Shown here: in pieces, positions 24,908-37,019 of the stretch
Position numbering within the stretch: the stretch's first letter is position 1
Layout of the letters: each line of letters opens with the position of its first letter
From: Henckelia pumila
Taxonomy: Eukaryota > Streptophyta > Magnoliopsida > Lamiales > Gesneriaceae
NCBI RefSeq assembly: GCF_033568475.1
Contig: NC_133121.1
Coordinates: forward strand, 2,108,001-2,172,000
Reading direction: 5' to 3'
DNA: 64,000 nucleotides
Notes under the pieces: generated by a model
The model's input: only the letters and a program-made list of their open reading frames with translations
Database searches by the model: none
What the model was told of the DNA's origin: nothing
Made by a program: the position numbers and the translations under genes

Positions 24908-25850
24908 TGTGACGCCCGGGGCTGAGGAGGCGGAGAGTGATCGCCGGTGTCAAGAGGTTGCACGGACAATGAGCGGCTCCTGAAAGGCTTCTAGGCGGAG
25001 GGAGACATGAATAAACCGATTCTGCCGGAATGAGAGGAATTCTGAGACTGTGTAGGTATGAGACTGCATAGTTGAGGAGAACTTAAAAAGATTTCATATG
25101 TGCTACTCATATCAAGAAGGTGCATCTTCTTTTCGGAAGCTCATCACATAAGAACTCCAAAGTTAAGCGTGCTTGACTTGGGACAATTATAGGATGGGTG
25201 ACCTCTTGGAAAGTTTTCCAGGGTGCGTGTGAGTGAGGACATAAGCACGCTGAAAAGACCCGTCTTGATAAAGTGGGGCGTTACAAATGTCAACTCCCTT
25301 AAATTATTTTTCATTGCCCAACATCACACATATACATATAGCATCATGCACATACATAAAATTTTTCATGATCTTATTTTCATAAAATATTGCCCCAGCT
25401 ATGGTTACAGGCCCTCGCGACTGAGCCTGGCTAGCCCGTGACCATCGCTCTAGTCATGTTTTCAGTGAATTGAATATTATTATGTTTTCCGCACATGTTT
25501 TATGATTTAATTATGGGTTTATGGATTTTAGGTGAGAATTTTTATTGAGAGGTTGATGATGATTTTATTGCATGGGTTATACTTATTTTATTTGCATGCA
25601 AATTCTTATTATGATTTTTTCTTTTAGTTGGAATATTTTTATGGGAAATTGTTTATCTTTATAATTATTTTAGAAAGTAATTATTTAATATATATATTTA
25701 CACGTTTCAAGTATATATATATTATATTAAGTATTAGTTATTTATTTATTCATTTATGGATGCATAGTTTTTAAATATATTTTATATTAAATATTTAGTT
25801 ATTTATTTGTAAAATAAAAAAATTAGTAGTAGTAGGATCGAGTCGTTTCA
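24908..25850 (+). mobile_element. Composite LTR-type element with a Cassandra-like 5S domain
   Basis: The 943-bp insertion runs from TGTGACGCCCGGGG to GGATCGAGTCGTTTCA and is flanked by AGAGG on both sides (24903-24907 and 25851-25855). The undisturbed target is visible 130 bases further on as GCCAGAGGTATCGATAAATG (25981-26000). The first 378 bp (24908-25285) look like a complete Cassandra TRIM LTR, with TG...CA ends and inverted termini TGTGACGCCC / GGGGCGTTACA. The remaining 565 bp are AT-rich LTR-like DNA of unknown family ending in TCGTTTCA. No coding region is present. Confidence 0.65.
25121..25215 (+). other. 5S-rRNA-derived domain inside the Cassandra-like LTR
   Basis: AGAACTCCAAAGTTAAGCGT followed by GCTTG, and AGGATGGGTGACCTC about 25 bases later, match the internal RNA polymerase III promoter (A and C boxes) of plant 5S rRNA. 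The 5' and 3' parts have diverged, so this is a retroelement-carried 5S-like domain and not a functional 5S gene. Such domains define Cassandra TRIM elements. Confidence 0.75.
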
Positions 25851-26032
25851 AGAGGTATCGATAATGTCTCCCTGCTCTGACATTTTAAGCTTTTATATTT
25901 TGTCTTTTTGGTTATGAATAAAAAATATTGGAGCTGCATTCTTCTATCTGAAAAATATGCAACTGGAACTGAATTGTTGTGCCAGAGGTATCGATAAATG
26001 TCTCCCTGCTCTGACATTTTAAGCTTTTATAT
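25851..26032. repeat. Tandem duplication of captured CACTA-interior sequence
   Basis: AGAGGTATCGATAATGTCTC followed by CCTGCTCTGACATTTTAAGC occurs at 25851-25898 and again at about 25982-26032. The upstream text AATTGTTGTGCCAGAGGT is also seen at both 24890-24907 and about 25972-25989. The unit is about 60-130 bp. It predates the composite LTR insertion, which entered the first copy. Confidence 0.7.
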
Positions 26033-26314
26033 GAGATGCCGATTCAATTGAATGGAACCAAATATTGTGATCAACCAGTGGTTGGTTCATTAACAGTAGT
26101 GGTACAATTATGTTTCTCCTTTATTTATGCTCGAAACACAACATGTCGTTTAGATAAATTATAGTTTCATTTTCATCACTATCTAATGTACCATTGATAC
26201 ATCTATTGACTGACTGTCTGAAGATAAAATGAACGCATTATTAGAAGTATTTTCTCAGTATTATATATGTTCTTCATGTGCAAGCAGTGCCACCAACTCT
26301 TGACTCTAAGTTAT

Positions 26315-28204
26315 TGAAAGAGTGGGTGCCCGGTTAGCCAACTTGTGGCTAAGGGCTTTTATGACTCTATGTATAAACAATATTTGTTTAATATAATTTA
26401 CATTCATTAATGGTATTTTCTTTGTCTTTCTTCATATTGTGATATACTATTGTTGTTTTGATAAAGACCTTGAATATACTATAGTGTAAGTAAGATGAGA
26501 TAATGAATAAAAAGAGATCACTATTATGAAACACATCTTATAGTCACTGTATATTCTAAACAGTTCCTAGTCAATTGAGCCGTCCGCTAATAAGGATAAT
26601 TCGCTCGAGATTGAGACTAGCATTTGTGATGCCAAGTACCACGTTTCATTGGTAATGAACATGAAGATGTTCAAAGCATGCAAATGGATATTCATATGAT
26701 GAATGATCGAACTACCTTATTCGGACTTTCCAAGTGGTTATCACTTATCGAGTGGATAAAGTCCGCGGTTTTGGTTGTACACCATTAGTCCTTACTACTT
26801 GAAACATCATTGAGACTCTATATGCTAGTACTGTACTTTGACTCCTTCACCAACTCTATTGGGGTCATCAGGTGTCGGGATTGGGTACAGTTATGACACA
26901 TATAGGAGTCGATGCTTTGTTGTCAAGGATTCACCACATACTTGTGAGTGTGGATATCCTATGCGATCTGAGGAGATATTAGTGTGACGAATCTCTGTCC
27001 AGAGTACATGATGTGTTTTAGGTTACTCGGTTTTCCTAGTAACACATGCGATGTCACTATTTGATCTCCAAGATTTAATGCATAATTATCAAATCTCGAA
27101 CGACTCTTGATGTACCAATGGTTGTTGATTCGAACGGGATATATGGATGAAGGGACCGTACTGTACGCTAACCAAAATCTACTGGTTCTTGCAGGCACTA
27201 TCAGTGATACCTAGGGAATCATGGGGCGATGTTGCTAGACGCTCTTACCATGATTCGATGGGTAAGTCGGAAATTATTGTTCTGAGTCACAAGGAGTTGT
27301 GAGCCCACGGCTAGCTGTATCCCTGAACCATTGAGGGTCACACAAGTAATGAATTACTAAACCCCGTTGAGATAGTTAAATTTAAAAAGTTAAATTTAAT
27401 GAAAGAGAAGTTGGACTTCTTAACTAAAGGGAGTGGAATTTCCTAAAATGACATAGGGATGGACAATTTTGGAAATCACTGAATTCGGATTCAGAAAAAT
27501 TATCTTGACTTTAAAAGATGTAGAAATGGTTTCTGTGCACATTGGTAAAATCAGTTTATCAATCGGAGTCACGATAAATTATATATTAATTTTTATAATA
27601 ACAGGCTTGGCTTGTTGGGTTTAAGTTATGGATTGTAGGCCCTAAGGAGTTAAAGTCCTAATACAATTATAACTTAATCTAGTCTAGAAATTATCTATAA
27701 ATACATGTGTAGTGTTCGAAAATCATAAGTTTTTAGTCTTGCAATTTTTGAATTACACACATATATTTTCAAGAGGATTTTCGAAAATCCTCTAATCCTT
27801 TTTGATATAATTCAGTCTGTAATTTTTGTGAAAAATTACATTCTGAATTGATAGATCAAATCTGTTTATTCTCTTCGATAAACATCTGATTGATTTCTAG
27901 TGCAATCAATCAGAGGGTTTTAGTTTTTTATTCGTGAACTTAATTCCGGAGGTTGATCGTGATAGTCATCGGTTCCCGGGATTTACAAAAATAGCAGATT
28001 AAATTCTGTTGGAGTCCATAATCAAGCCTTTGCTTGAATAGGTAAAAATATTTAATTGTGTATTTATATTTTTACTTGCAAGATTTTAATCGTTAGGATT
28101 TGATACCCACGATATGGAATCGTTCCATATCGAAAAATAAAATTTTTAAACTTCCGCTCCTCCGGGTATCACATCCGTGTGATCAGAGAACGCATGTTCC
28201 AACA
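26315..28204 (+). repeat. 5' LTR of the Ty1/copia element
   Basis: 1,890 bp, starting TGAAAGAGTGGGTGCCCGGT and ending GAACGCATGTTCCAACA. It is collinear with the 3' LTR with scattered substitutions and small indels, so the insertion is not recent. The small ORFs in it have mirror copies in the other LTR and are not genes. Confidence 0.92.
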
Positions 28205-28205
28205 G

Positions 28206-28222
28206 TGGTATCAGAGCCAGGT
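28206..28222 (+). promoter_or_regulatory. tRNA primer-binding site of the Ty1/copia element
   Basis: TGGTATCAGAGCCAGGT lies one base after the 5' LTR. It is complementary to the 3' end of initiator methionine tRNA, the usual primer for plant copia elements. Confidence 0.9.
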
Positions 28223-29881
28223 CGTAATATTTGATCAAACGATTAAAATTAATCGATTGTACAAAATTTTTAGCCTCGGTTTTTGGAAAGCAAAACGAAA
28301 ATTTTAAACGAAAATTAAATTTGAACAGGGCAACGGGGCAGCGGCAATTGTTGCTGCCCAAGGGCAGCAAGATCGCTGCCCAAGGCAGCCAAGGGGCTGC
28401 CCTACACCCCACGTGGGGGCTGCCCTGCCCCACGTGAGGGCGGCCCGGGCGGCCCGGAAAATTAAATTTTTTATTTTTTTTTTAGAATTTTAAATTTTTG
28501 AAATTTTAGTTTTTGGTCCGATCGAAAATTGTTTTTGATTGGTCCGCGAGGTGTCAGATCAAATTGTTTGAGTCCGAAATTTTTAAAATTGATTTTTGGA
28601 TAAATTTGAATTTTTTGAAAATTTATAAATTTTATCCGTTAAATTAGATTTTATAAAATTAATTATTTTGGTACAATAGATGATAAGATATGATCTTATG
28701 AAAGGATAAGATAAAATTTGATTTTATCTTTTTAATTATGATGTCATTGCATGTTATCCAATTATTTAATTATTGAATTAATTATTGGATAAAAGGATGA
28801 TCGATTGTCATGACCAATTTGGTAGGTGTATGTTAGGTTATTTACATTTGGTTTTATTGTTGTTGGGTTTTATTAATGGGCTTAGTTTATAGCCCAATTT
28901 GAATTGTCATTTGTAATAAAAAATGGGCCTGGTTTATGGCCCGTTCCCACCCTTAAATATCCCCTACTTGTCATCGAAATTTATTATAAATTTATTAGAC
29001 TTAGTGGGAGATAAAGATTTGAAGACAAAGGTGGGCCCAGCAGACAATAAAGACCGAAAAAATGTAAATTGGAAGCTCAATGTAATAGGATTTCATTGCA
29101 TACTTGCATATCACCTAGGATTGGACTTAGACTCGTGATTGGCAACCACTGGTCGATTAGTGATTGAGATCGATCATCCTTTAAATAATATATGATATTA
29201 TTGTTGTATGCATGTTTAGACTAAATTGTATGAATCCCGCAAACATACAAACTTTAAAAGATGAGACGAATTTTCAAAATTAAAAATCCCTCATTTTAAA
29301 TATGATTTAAAATTGATATCAAGATAAACAAAAAGGAATTTAAATATTGTTTAAATGTTCCTACCTTCCATCAACGATCAATGTATGAGATGCTACCCAC
29401 GGGCACGGTCCTGCTCATATTATTGGGGGGGCCCGTTCGTCGGAAAGCTGTACATTGGATCGACACATGTTGTAAGTTGGGTGGAACTCCCATGGGATTG
29501 GCTCATATTATTTGGGATCCACATGGCGACCGTCCATCACAACTTAATATTGATGGGTAATCTTGACATGTCACAATAAACGACATCATATTATTGGGCC
29601 CTTATTGGACATGAGGTAAAAAATGGGGGTTGCTTTGGAAGCAATTGGGCTCTACCTTTTGAAAATTATGGTTGGCTGATATTATTCGGGACCATAGTTT
29701 GTCAATTGGACTCCATGTTCCCACTAAGGAAAACAGTTTCCCGTTTCCACTAGAGGGCAATGAAATCGTTAAAATAGTGGGAGTGAGATTCATAAAATAA
29801 AATCTCGCCATATTTTATGTCTTAGTAAATTAATTAAGCAATCATCGATTATTGTCTGTTTCATCTCAGTATATCATTATG
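28223..29881 (+). other. Untranslated leader of the Ty1/copia element
   Basis: About 1.65 kb without a credible ORF. It includes a GC-rich block (28330-28455) with repeated GGGCAGC and CACGTGGGG words, and several copies of CTCATATTATTGGG or CATATTATTGGG at about 29410-29690. A long leader of this kind is known in some copia lineages. Confidence 0.55.
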
Positions 29882-30180
29882 ATGAATCTTCGTAATCCAC
29901 ATGTTTCAATTCTCGAACAAAACAAACTTTATGGCGCAAACTATACGGAATGATTCCATAAGTTAAGATTGTCCTGAGCTCGGAAAAGATTTTCTAAGTG
30001 TTAGAAAAGGCTCCTCCGAAAACAGCCCCGACTGATGTAACTTCGGAAAGGTTGGCCGAGCTAGAGAAATGGTAGGACCATGATCTCAAGGCCAAATGTT
30101 ACATGCAAAGATGGACAAGTCTAAATAAATTTGCCATCACTGCAAGAAACCCGGTTACTGGAAGCGCAACTGCAAAGAAT
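29882..30180 (+). pseudogene. Copia gag remnant with worn zinc knuckle
   Basis: The ATG at 29882 opens a gag-like N-terminus (NLRNPHVSILEQNKLYGANY) that soon meets stops. After an apparent internal deletion the zinc knuckle CHHCKKPGYWKRNC is read at 30132-30173. Its conserved histidine position is tyrosine (CAC to TAC). No functional gag can be made. Confidence 0.75.
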
Positions 30181-30238
30181 GTATATCGAGTAGTTACGAA
30201 CTACAAAGGATATATTTTATAAATGTTTCACTAAATAC

Positions 30239-30454
30239 TATTTCTTGGATACCAGATGTAGATCTCACATTTGTAATGAGTTGCAGATGATGATAAGAAG
30301 TCGTAAGCTTAGGATGGGTGAGACCCAGTTAAGGCTCGGGAATGGTTCCAGAGTTAAATCCAAAAGCTATGGGAAACATTTGTTTAATTTTTCAAAAACA
30401 ATTTTAAGCTATATTTTGAGAGAGATGTTTTTATTTGTACCAAGATTTCATTAA
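30239..30454 (+). pseudogene. Copia aspartic protease remnant
   Basis: LDTRCRSHICNELQ followed by LRLGNGSRVK matches the start of copia proteases. The catalytic D-T/S-G triad is D-T-R here (GGA to AGA), so it would be inactive. Downstream the frame is lost until the integrase begins at about 30650. Confidence 0.75.
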
Positions 30455-30655
30455 AACATTATTTCTTTTTCTATTTTTGATAGAGAAGATATTTCTTGAA
30501 AATTTGCGAATAGGATTTGCAATATTTACAAGAATGAATGTTTGATTTGAAATAGACAATTTAAAAACGATCTATATAACTTAAAATTAAAAGACGTTCC
30601 AATTAATTATGTTGATAAACCGGTAACAACAAATAAAAGAAAAAATGATAGTCAA

Positions 30656-31339
30656 AACCCGGCAAACCTTTGGCATGCTAGGCTATGTCATATTTCCTCA
30701 AGGAGGATGAACAAGCTAGTGAGAGAGGACATGTTTGATATGTCTGATATTAACTCTCTACCTACTTGTGAGTCCTGCCTAAAAGGAAAAATGACTAAAT
30801 CTCCTTTCAAAGGAAAGTCTGAGCGTAGTCAAAATCTGTTGGATTTGATCCATACAGATGTTTGCGGACCATTTAGTATCGATACTAAATTTGGTCACAC
30901 CTACTTCATTACCTTTACTGATGATTATTCTAGGTATGAGTATTTATATTTAATGAAATATAAGTCTGAATCATTTGAAAAGTTCAAAGAATTCAAGGCT
31001 GAAGTAGAAAACAAACAAGGTAGAAGTATTAAAGCACTTCGATCGAATCGAGGTGGAGAATACTTAAGTACCGAGTTTTTGAGCTATCTAAAAGAGAATG
31101 AGATTCTCTCTCAGTGGACTCCTCCTATGACACCTCAGCTAAATGGTGTCTCGGAGCGTCGCAATCGAACTTTGTTAGACATGGTTCGATCTATGATGAT
31201 CTTCACTGAGCTCCCTCCTTCGTTTTGGGACTATGCACTTGAAACGGCGGTGTTGTTGTTGAACAATGTTCACACCAAAGTAGTGAATAAAACTCATACG
31301 AGTTATGGAATGACAAAGCTCCTGAGTATTCGTACTTGA
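30656..31339 (+). pseudogene. Copia integrase (inactivated)
   Basis: The HHCC zinc finger is read as LWHARLCHIS ... CESCLKGK. The core has LIHTDVCGPF with the first catalytic Asp, and NGVSERRNRTLLDM with the Glu. The second catalytic Asp is replaced by Asn (LRSNRGGEYLS; family LRSDRGGEY). A frameshift near 31295 ends this ORF at 31339, and the integrase C-terminus (RIWGSPAYVK onward) continues in another frame from 31336. Confidence 0.88.
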
Positions 31340-33288
31340 GGATTTGGGGAAGTCCTGCTTACGTGAAACAGACAGTGGGAGATAAGTTGGATAGTCGATC
31401 CACCTTATGTTATTTTGTAGGATATCCGAAGAATTCAATCGGATATTATTTATATCATCCTACTGAAACAAAAGTGTTTGTTTCGAGGAATGCCACCTTC
31501 ATGGAGAAGAAGTTTTTATTATATAAGAAAGGCAAGATGATGAAACTCGAAGAAATTCGAGAAGAACCTGAGATACAAAATAACGATCCCACACCTCAAA
31601 AACCTTTAGTGGACACGCCTACATCTAGGAGATCCGAGAGGACTTCTAGACCTCCTATTCGATATGGTCTTCTTCTTGAAGGGGATCAAAGTGAACCCGA
31701 CATTGGATGTGATCCAAAAAACTTCAAGGAAGCAATTTCTGATGCGGATTCGGATTTATGGCTTGATGCTATGCAGTCGAAAATAGACTCGATGTATACA
31801 AACCAAGTTTGGTCTTTAGTAGATCCTCCCGATGGAATTGTTTCAATAGGGTGTAAATGGATCTACAAGAGAAAACTTGGGCCTGATGGCAAGGTACTAA
31901 CCTACAAGGCACGATTAGTAGCAAAAAGTTATACTCAAAGACAAGGAGTTGACTATGATGAAACCTTTTCACCAGTCGCAATGTTCAAGTCCATAAGAAT
32001 CCTTATTGCCATAGCAGCATGGTATGATTATGAGATATGGCAAATGGATGTGAAGACTGCATTTCTTAATGGAAACATTAAGAAAGAAATCTATATAATG
32101 CAGCCCAAGGGATTCACATCCATGGGAAGCGAGCATAAGGTATGCAAGCTTCAGAGATCAATTTATGGTCTCAAACAAGCATCAAAAAGTTGGAACCAGA
32201 AATTTGATGAAACAATAAAGGACTTTGATTTCGTCAAAAACCAGGAGGAACCGTGCGTGTACAAGAAAGTAGTTAAGGATGCGGTGACATTCTTAGTGCT
32301 TTATGTTGATAACATCCTACTCATTGGGAATGACGTAGGGATGTTGCAGTCAACAAATATATGATTATCAGGTAGATTCTCGATGAAGGATTTGGGTGAG
32401 ACCTCCTATATTCTAGGGATACAGATCTATAGAGATAGATCTAAGAGAATGATAGGACTCACTCAAGCAACCTACATCGACACCATATTGAAAAGGTTTT
32501 CTATGGATGAGTTCAAGAGATGACATCTACCTATGTGTCATGGAGTTTCTCTATCCAAGTCTATGTGTCCCAAGACTGACAAAGAGATAGAGAAAATGAC
32601 ACACATACCATATGCGTTAGCCATAGGTAGTATTATGTATGAGATGATATCTACCAGACCGGATGTAGCCTTTGCTCTGAGTGTCACGAGCAGATATCAG
32701 GCCAACCCCGGTCAAATGCATTGGAAAGCCATGAAGGATATTCTTAAGTACTTGAGAAAGACTAAGAATATATTCATGGTTTATGGAGGAAGAGAATTGA
32801 AATTGGAAGGCTATACCGACTCTAGCTTCCAAAGCGACATGGATGACTCGAAGTCAACCTCTGGATTTGTATTCATGCTCAATGGTGGTGCTGTCTCTTG
32901 GAAGAGTTCCAAGCAGGACACCACAGCGGATTCCACCACTGAGGCAGAATACATTGCAGCATCAGCTGCTGCTAAAGAGGCCATTTGGATGAGGAATTTC
33001 GTCCAAGAGTTGGGCGTAATTTCTGAAGTTGTTGGTCCAGTTCCGGTGTACTGCGACAACACTGGTGCCGTTGCTCAGGCAAAGGAACCAAGGTCTCATC
33101 AAAGATCCAAACACGTACTGAGGAAATACCACATCATCCGGGAGATTGTGGAAAGAGGAGACATCACTGTCGAGAGAGTGACCTCTACTTACAATATCGC
33201 TGATCCACTTACTAAGCCCGTGCCAGGACCATTGTTTGACAAACATCGCGAAGCAATGGGATTACGTAGTATGACTAGTTGGCTTTAG
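31336..33288 (+). pseudogene. Copia reverse transcriptase and RNase H (inactivated)
   Basis: One continuous frame carries the integrase tail, the RT core (CKWIYKRKLGPDG, QMDVKTAFLNG, IYGLKQASKSW) and RNase H (YTDSSFQSDMDD, TTEAEYIA, YCDNTGAVA, ADPLTKP). It is interrupted by two in-frame TGA codons at about 32362 and 32521. The RT active site reads YVDNILLIG where the family has YVDD, removing one catalytic aspartate. The stop at 33288 is the natural C-terminus, 14 bases before the 3' LTR. Confidence 0.9.
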
Positions 33289-33302
33289 GGCAAGTGAGAG
33301 AT
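33289..33302 (+). promoter_or_regulatory. Polypurine tract of the Ty1/copia element
   Basis: GGGCAAGTGAGAGA lies directly before the 3' LTR start and would prime plus-strand DNA synthesis. Confidence 0.65.
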
Positions 33303-35202
33303 TGAAAGAGTGGGTGCCCGGTTATCCAACTTGTGGCTAAGGGCTTTTATGACTCTATGTATAAACAATCTTTGTTTAATATAATTTACATTCATTAATG
33401 GCATTTTCTTTGTCTTTCTTTATATTGTTATATTGTGATATACTATTATTGTTTTGATAAAGACCTTGAATATACTATAGTGTAAGTAAGATGAGATAGT
33501 GAATAAAGAGAGATCACTATTATGAAACACATCTTATAGTCACTGTATATTCTAAACAGTTCCTAGTCAATTGAGCCGTCCGCTAATAAGGATAAGGATC
33601 GCTCAAGATTGAGACTAGCATTTGTGATGTCAAGTACCACGTTTCATTGGTAATGGACATGGATATGTTCAAAGCATGCAAATGGATATTCATATGATGA
33701 ATGATCGAACTACCTTATTCGGACTTTCCAAGTGGTTATCACTTATCGAGTGGATAAAGTCCGCGGTTTTGGTTGTACACCATTAGTACTTACTACTTGA
33801 AACATCATTGAGACTCTATATGCTAGTACTGTACTTTGACTCGTTTACCGACTCTATTGGGGTCATCAGGTGTCGGGATTGGGTACAGTTATGACACATA
33901 TAGGAGTCGATGCTTTGTTGTCAAGGATTCACCACATACTTGCGAGTGTGGACATCCTATGCAATCTGAGGAGATATTAGTGTGACGAATCTCTGGCCAG
34001 AGTACATGATGTGTTTTAGGTTACTCGGTTTTCCTAGTAACACATGCGATGTCACTATTTGATCTCCAAGATGTAATGCATAGTTATCGAATCTCGAACG
34101 ACTCTCGATGTACCAATGGTTGTTGATTCGATCGGGATATATGGATGAAGGGACCGTACTGTACGCTAACCAAAATCTACTGGTTCTTACAGGCACTATC
34201 AGTGATACCTAGGGAATCATGGGGCGATGTTGCTAGACGCTCTTACCATGATTCGATGGGTAAGTCGGAAATTGTTGTTCCGAGTCACAAGGAGTTGTGA
34301 GCCCACGGCTAGCTGTATCCCTGAACCATTGAGGGTTACACAAGTAATGGATTACTAAACCCCGTTGAGATAGTTAAAATTAAAGAGTTAAATTTAATGA
34401 AAGAGAAGTTGGACTTCTTAACTAAAGGGAGTGAAATTTCCTAAAATGACATAGGGATGGACATTTTTGAAAATCACTGGATTCGGATTCAGAAAAATTA
34501 TCTTGACTTTAAAAGATGCAGAAATGGTTTCTGTGCACATTGGTAAAATCAGTTTATCAATCGAAGTCACGATGAATTTTATATTAATTTCTATAATAAC
34601 AGGCTTGGCTTGTTGGGCTTAAGTTATGGATTGTGGGCCCTAAGGAGTTAAAGTCCTAATACAATTATAACTTAATCTAGCCTAGAAATTATCTATAAAT
34701 ACATATGTAGTGTTCAAAAATCATAAGTTTTCAGTCTTGCAATTTTTGAATTACACACATATATTTTCAAGAGGATTTTTCGAAATCCTCTACTCTTTTT
34801 TGAGATAATTCAGTCTGTAATTTTTGTAAAAAATTACATTCTGAATTGACAGATCAAATCCTTTTATTCTCTTCGATAAACATCTGATTGATTTTTAGTG
34901 CAATCAATCAGAGGGTTTTAGTTTTCTATTCGTGAACTTAATTCCGGAGGTTGATCATGATAGTCATCGGTTCCCGGGATTTACAAGAAGAGCAGATTAA
35001 ATTCTGTTGGAATCCATAATCAAGCCTTTGCTTGAATAGGTAAAAATATTTAATTGTGTATTTATATTTTTACTTGCAAGATTTTAATCGTTAGGATTTG
35101 ATACCCACGATATGGAATCATTCCATATCAAAAAATAAAATTTTTAAACTTCCGCTGCTCCGGGTATCATATCCGTGTGATCAGAGAACGCATGTTCCAA
35201 CA
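33303..35202 (+). repeat. 3' LTR of the Ty1/copia element
   Basis: 1,900 bp, collinear with the 5' LTR. It is followed by the GTTAT target duplication at 35203-35207. Confidence 0.92.
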
Positions 35203-35223
35203 GTTATTCCATAAAACTATACA

Positions 35224-35254
35224 AGGAAGGAAGAAAGAAAGAAAGAAAGAAAAA
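35224..35254. repeat. (GAAA)n microsatellite
   Basis: A run of GAAA units just right of the copia insertion, inside the CACTA interior. Confidence 0.85.
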
Positions 35255-35544
35255 AAGCAGTCAAATCAAGGATTTATGCAGGTCATTATTGGAGGTAATA
35301 TAACATTTGCAGTAGTCTTCTGATGCTGAATGGCAATTAAATATCTTAAAGTTGAGTTTTTGGTACGTAGATAGGATCACAAGGATCTATCTATGCTAGC
35401 CAAGGTGTGAGAAAAAAAAATGTGTTCACAGGATATGAAGATTAGCTTCATAGTCTATTATCTATCTCGTTGAATTTATGTTCACTTACTTCACCACCTA
35501 TTCTCTCACGCCTAATCAAAATATTTCTTTATGAGGATATGCAG

Positions 35545-35808
35545 GCTGCTAGAATTTTGGTGGTTCTTTTGTACAAGCATGAGTTTAATGTTCGTTATCA
35601 AAAGCTGGAAGATAAATTGTATATAGCTCAATTATTTTCCCCCCTTGTAGGCCAGATATTTGAGTTTATATAATCCTTTTATCAGTTATAATAACCTAAG
35701 CTATGTTCTATCAGAAATATGTCAATATCCCTAGATGTGATGGTCACAACAAACTTGATTATTATTTTGAAAATTATACGTAAGTTGGATGATGCCTCTC
35801 TTATCAAG
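35545..35808 (+). pseudogene. Captured SPIKE1 (DOCK-family GEF) gene fragment
   Basis: Directly after an intron-like TATGCAG, the plus strand encodes AARILVVLLYKHEFNVRYQK followed by LEDKLYIAQLFSPLVGQI (35545-35660). This matches plant SPIKE1, the DOCK-type exchange factor for ROP GTPases. A second short match, KLDDASLIK, lies at about 35782-35808, equivalent to a neighbouring SPIKE1 block. The sequence between them does not stay open. The piece is far too short to be functional and sits in the same CACTA element as the NUP205 fragment. Confidence 0.72.
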
Positions 35809-37019
35809 GTTGTAATACTGCTTGATTATTCTTGTTGCTGTCATTTCAGATTTTCCTTGTTGATTTATTGAACTGCATGCTCTCCGGCCGATTTGGGAAC
35901 TTCTTTTGTAACAGGTATGGATCACTACCATGTTTTGAGAAGATATGATATGAATATTCTTTCCGTGCTATGTTTTTTTATACTTGTTTTATCGAAAAAT
36001 TAGCCTGCAGATTGAGCTAAAGTATAGTATGCAGGATAATTATTTTTACAACCTTTGAACTGAAATTTCAATATAGTATAATTGATGCAAATTGACTTTT
36101 AACTGTGAACTAGTAGCTAGCATATTTGCTCAGACCATTGTTTAATAGTTTCTTATGTGAAGTTAACCTACGACAATATAAAGTATGTGAATACTTAATA
36201 CTCTACATTGATGTGGGTAGCAACTTCATAGAGTATGTGAATACTTAATAAATTCATCAAGGTCAGCAACTTCACTGTTCTAATGCTTATTTCCTCATAG
36301 GTGGTTCTAGCCAATGGAGGTATAACTTTGAATTCACCAACTTTCTTTAAGAAAAAGGCAGATCACCATTCTTTAAGATGCTGGAAGGTTTGGCCTTGTG
36401 TGAGATGCTCAAATATGATGTCCTTTCTGAATATTTTCCTGTGATTTACTTGTGGCTCTTAAACGTGATTGAAGCGATTTTTGATTAAGCTACTTTTGGA
36501 TTTCATTTAAGGAGATCAGACGAGACAATTCATTGATATATAATGATATGCAATCACAAATTGAATTAGTTTTTGGATCTCAACTTTGTTTGCTTAATAT
36601 TTTAAGTTAGTTTCAGCTGTAAGTTTGATATTCCACTCATTTTTCCATCACTCTTGCTCATTTAATTTTAATTAGTTTGATATTGCAGCTCTTGTTTTCA
36701 CTTACAATGTACATTTTATGTTCAGAAAACTTTAAGATGTATATTGTTCGGACAGACAAATCAGAAGAAAAAGATAGATGCGACCTTCATGAAAAATCTC
36801 TATTAGAAAAAAAGATCGACGATGTTTCAAATTTATCAAGATATGAGCATAACTCTAGTTTTCAGTGCGCATGAAATTAGAATTGAAATTTTGAATATTG
36901 ATTAATTTACAATACTGAAAATTGTATATTAAATTTTATTTTTGAATTTCAAAATTTGAAGAAATTATAATTTTGGAAATTGTATTTTTTTTATTTTATA
37001 CCTAAAAAAAGACAAGGGT
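35809..37019. other. CACTA interior, right part, no identified gene
   Basis: It contains a short tandem duplication (36171-36283), an exon-like stretch VVLANGGITLNSPTFFKKKA at 36301-36360, and a 65-codon ORF at 36677-36874. None was recognised. Subterminal CACTA repeats begin soon after. Confidence 0.4.
36171..36283. repeat. Short tandem duplication
   Basis: AGTATGTGAATACTTAATA occurs twice (about 36182 and 36233), each followed within some 40 bases by AGCAACTTCA. Confidence 0.65.

Larger units (their letters stand above)
26315..35202 (+). mobile_element. Complete but decayed Ty1/copia retrotransposon (8.9 kb)
   Basis: Two LTRs (26315-28204 and 33303-35202) have TG...CA ends and the element is flanked by a perfect GTTAT target duplication (26310-26314 and 35203-35207). 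A TGGTATCAGAGCC primer-binding site follows the 5' LTR. The domain order protease, integrase, reverse transcriptase, RNase H is that of Ty1/copia. Gag is largely deleted and the pol reading frame is broken by frameshift, stops and catalytic-site changes, so the element is inactive. It lies inside the CACTA element. Lineage is uncertain; long LTRs and a long untranslated leader would suit an Angela-like group. Confidence 0.92.

Noticed and set aside
25121..25215. Functional 5S rRNA gene
   Set aside because: Only the internal promoter region is conserved and it lies inside an LTR; the ends of 5S rRNA have diverged.
26959..27198. 79-codon minus ORF repeated at 33957-34196
   Set aside because: The two copies are the same position in the two copia LTRs; it is not a conserved protein.
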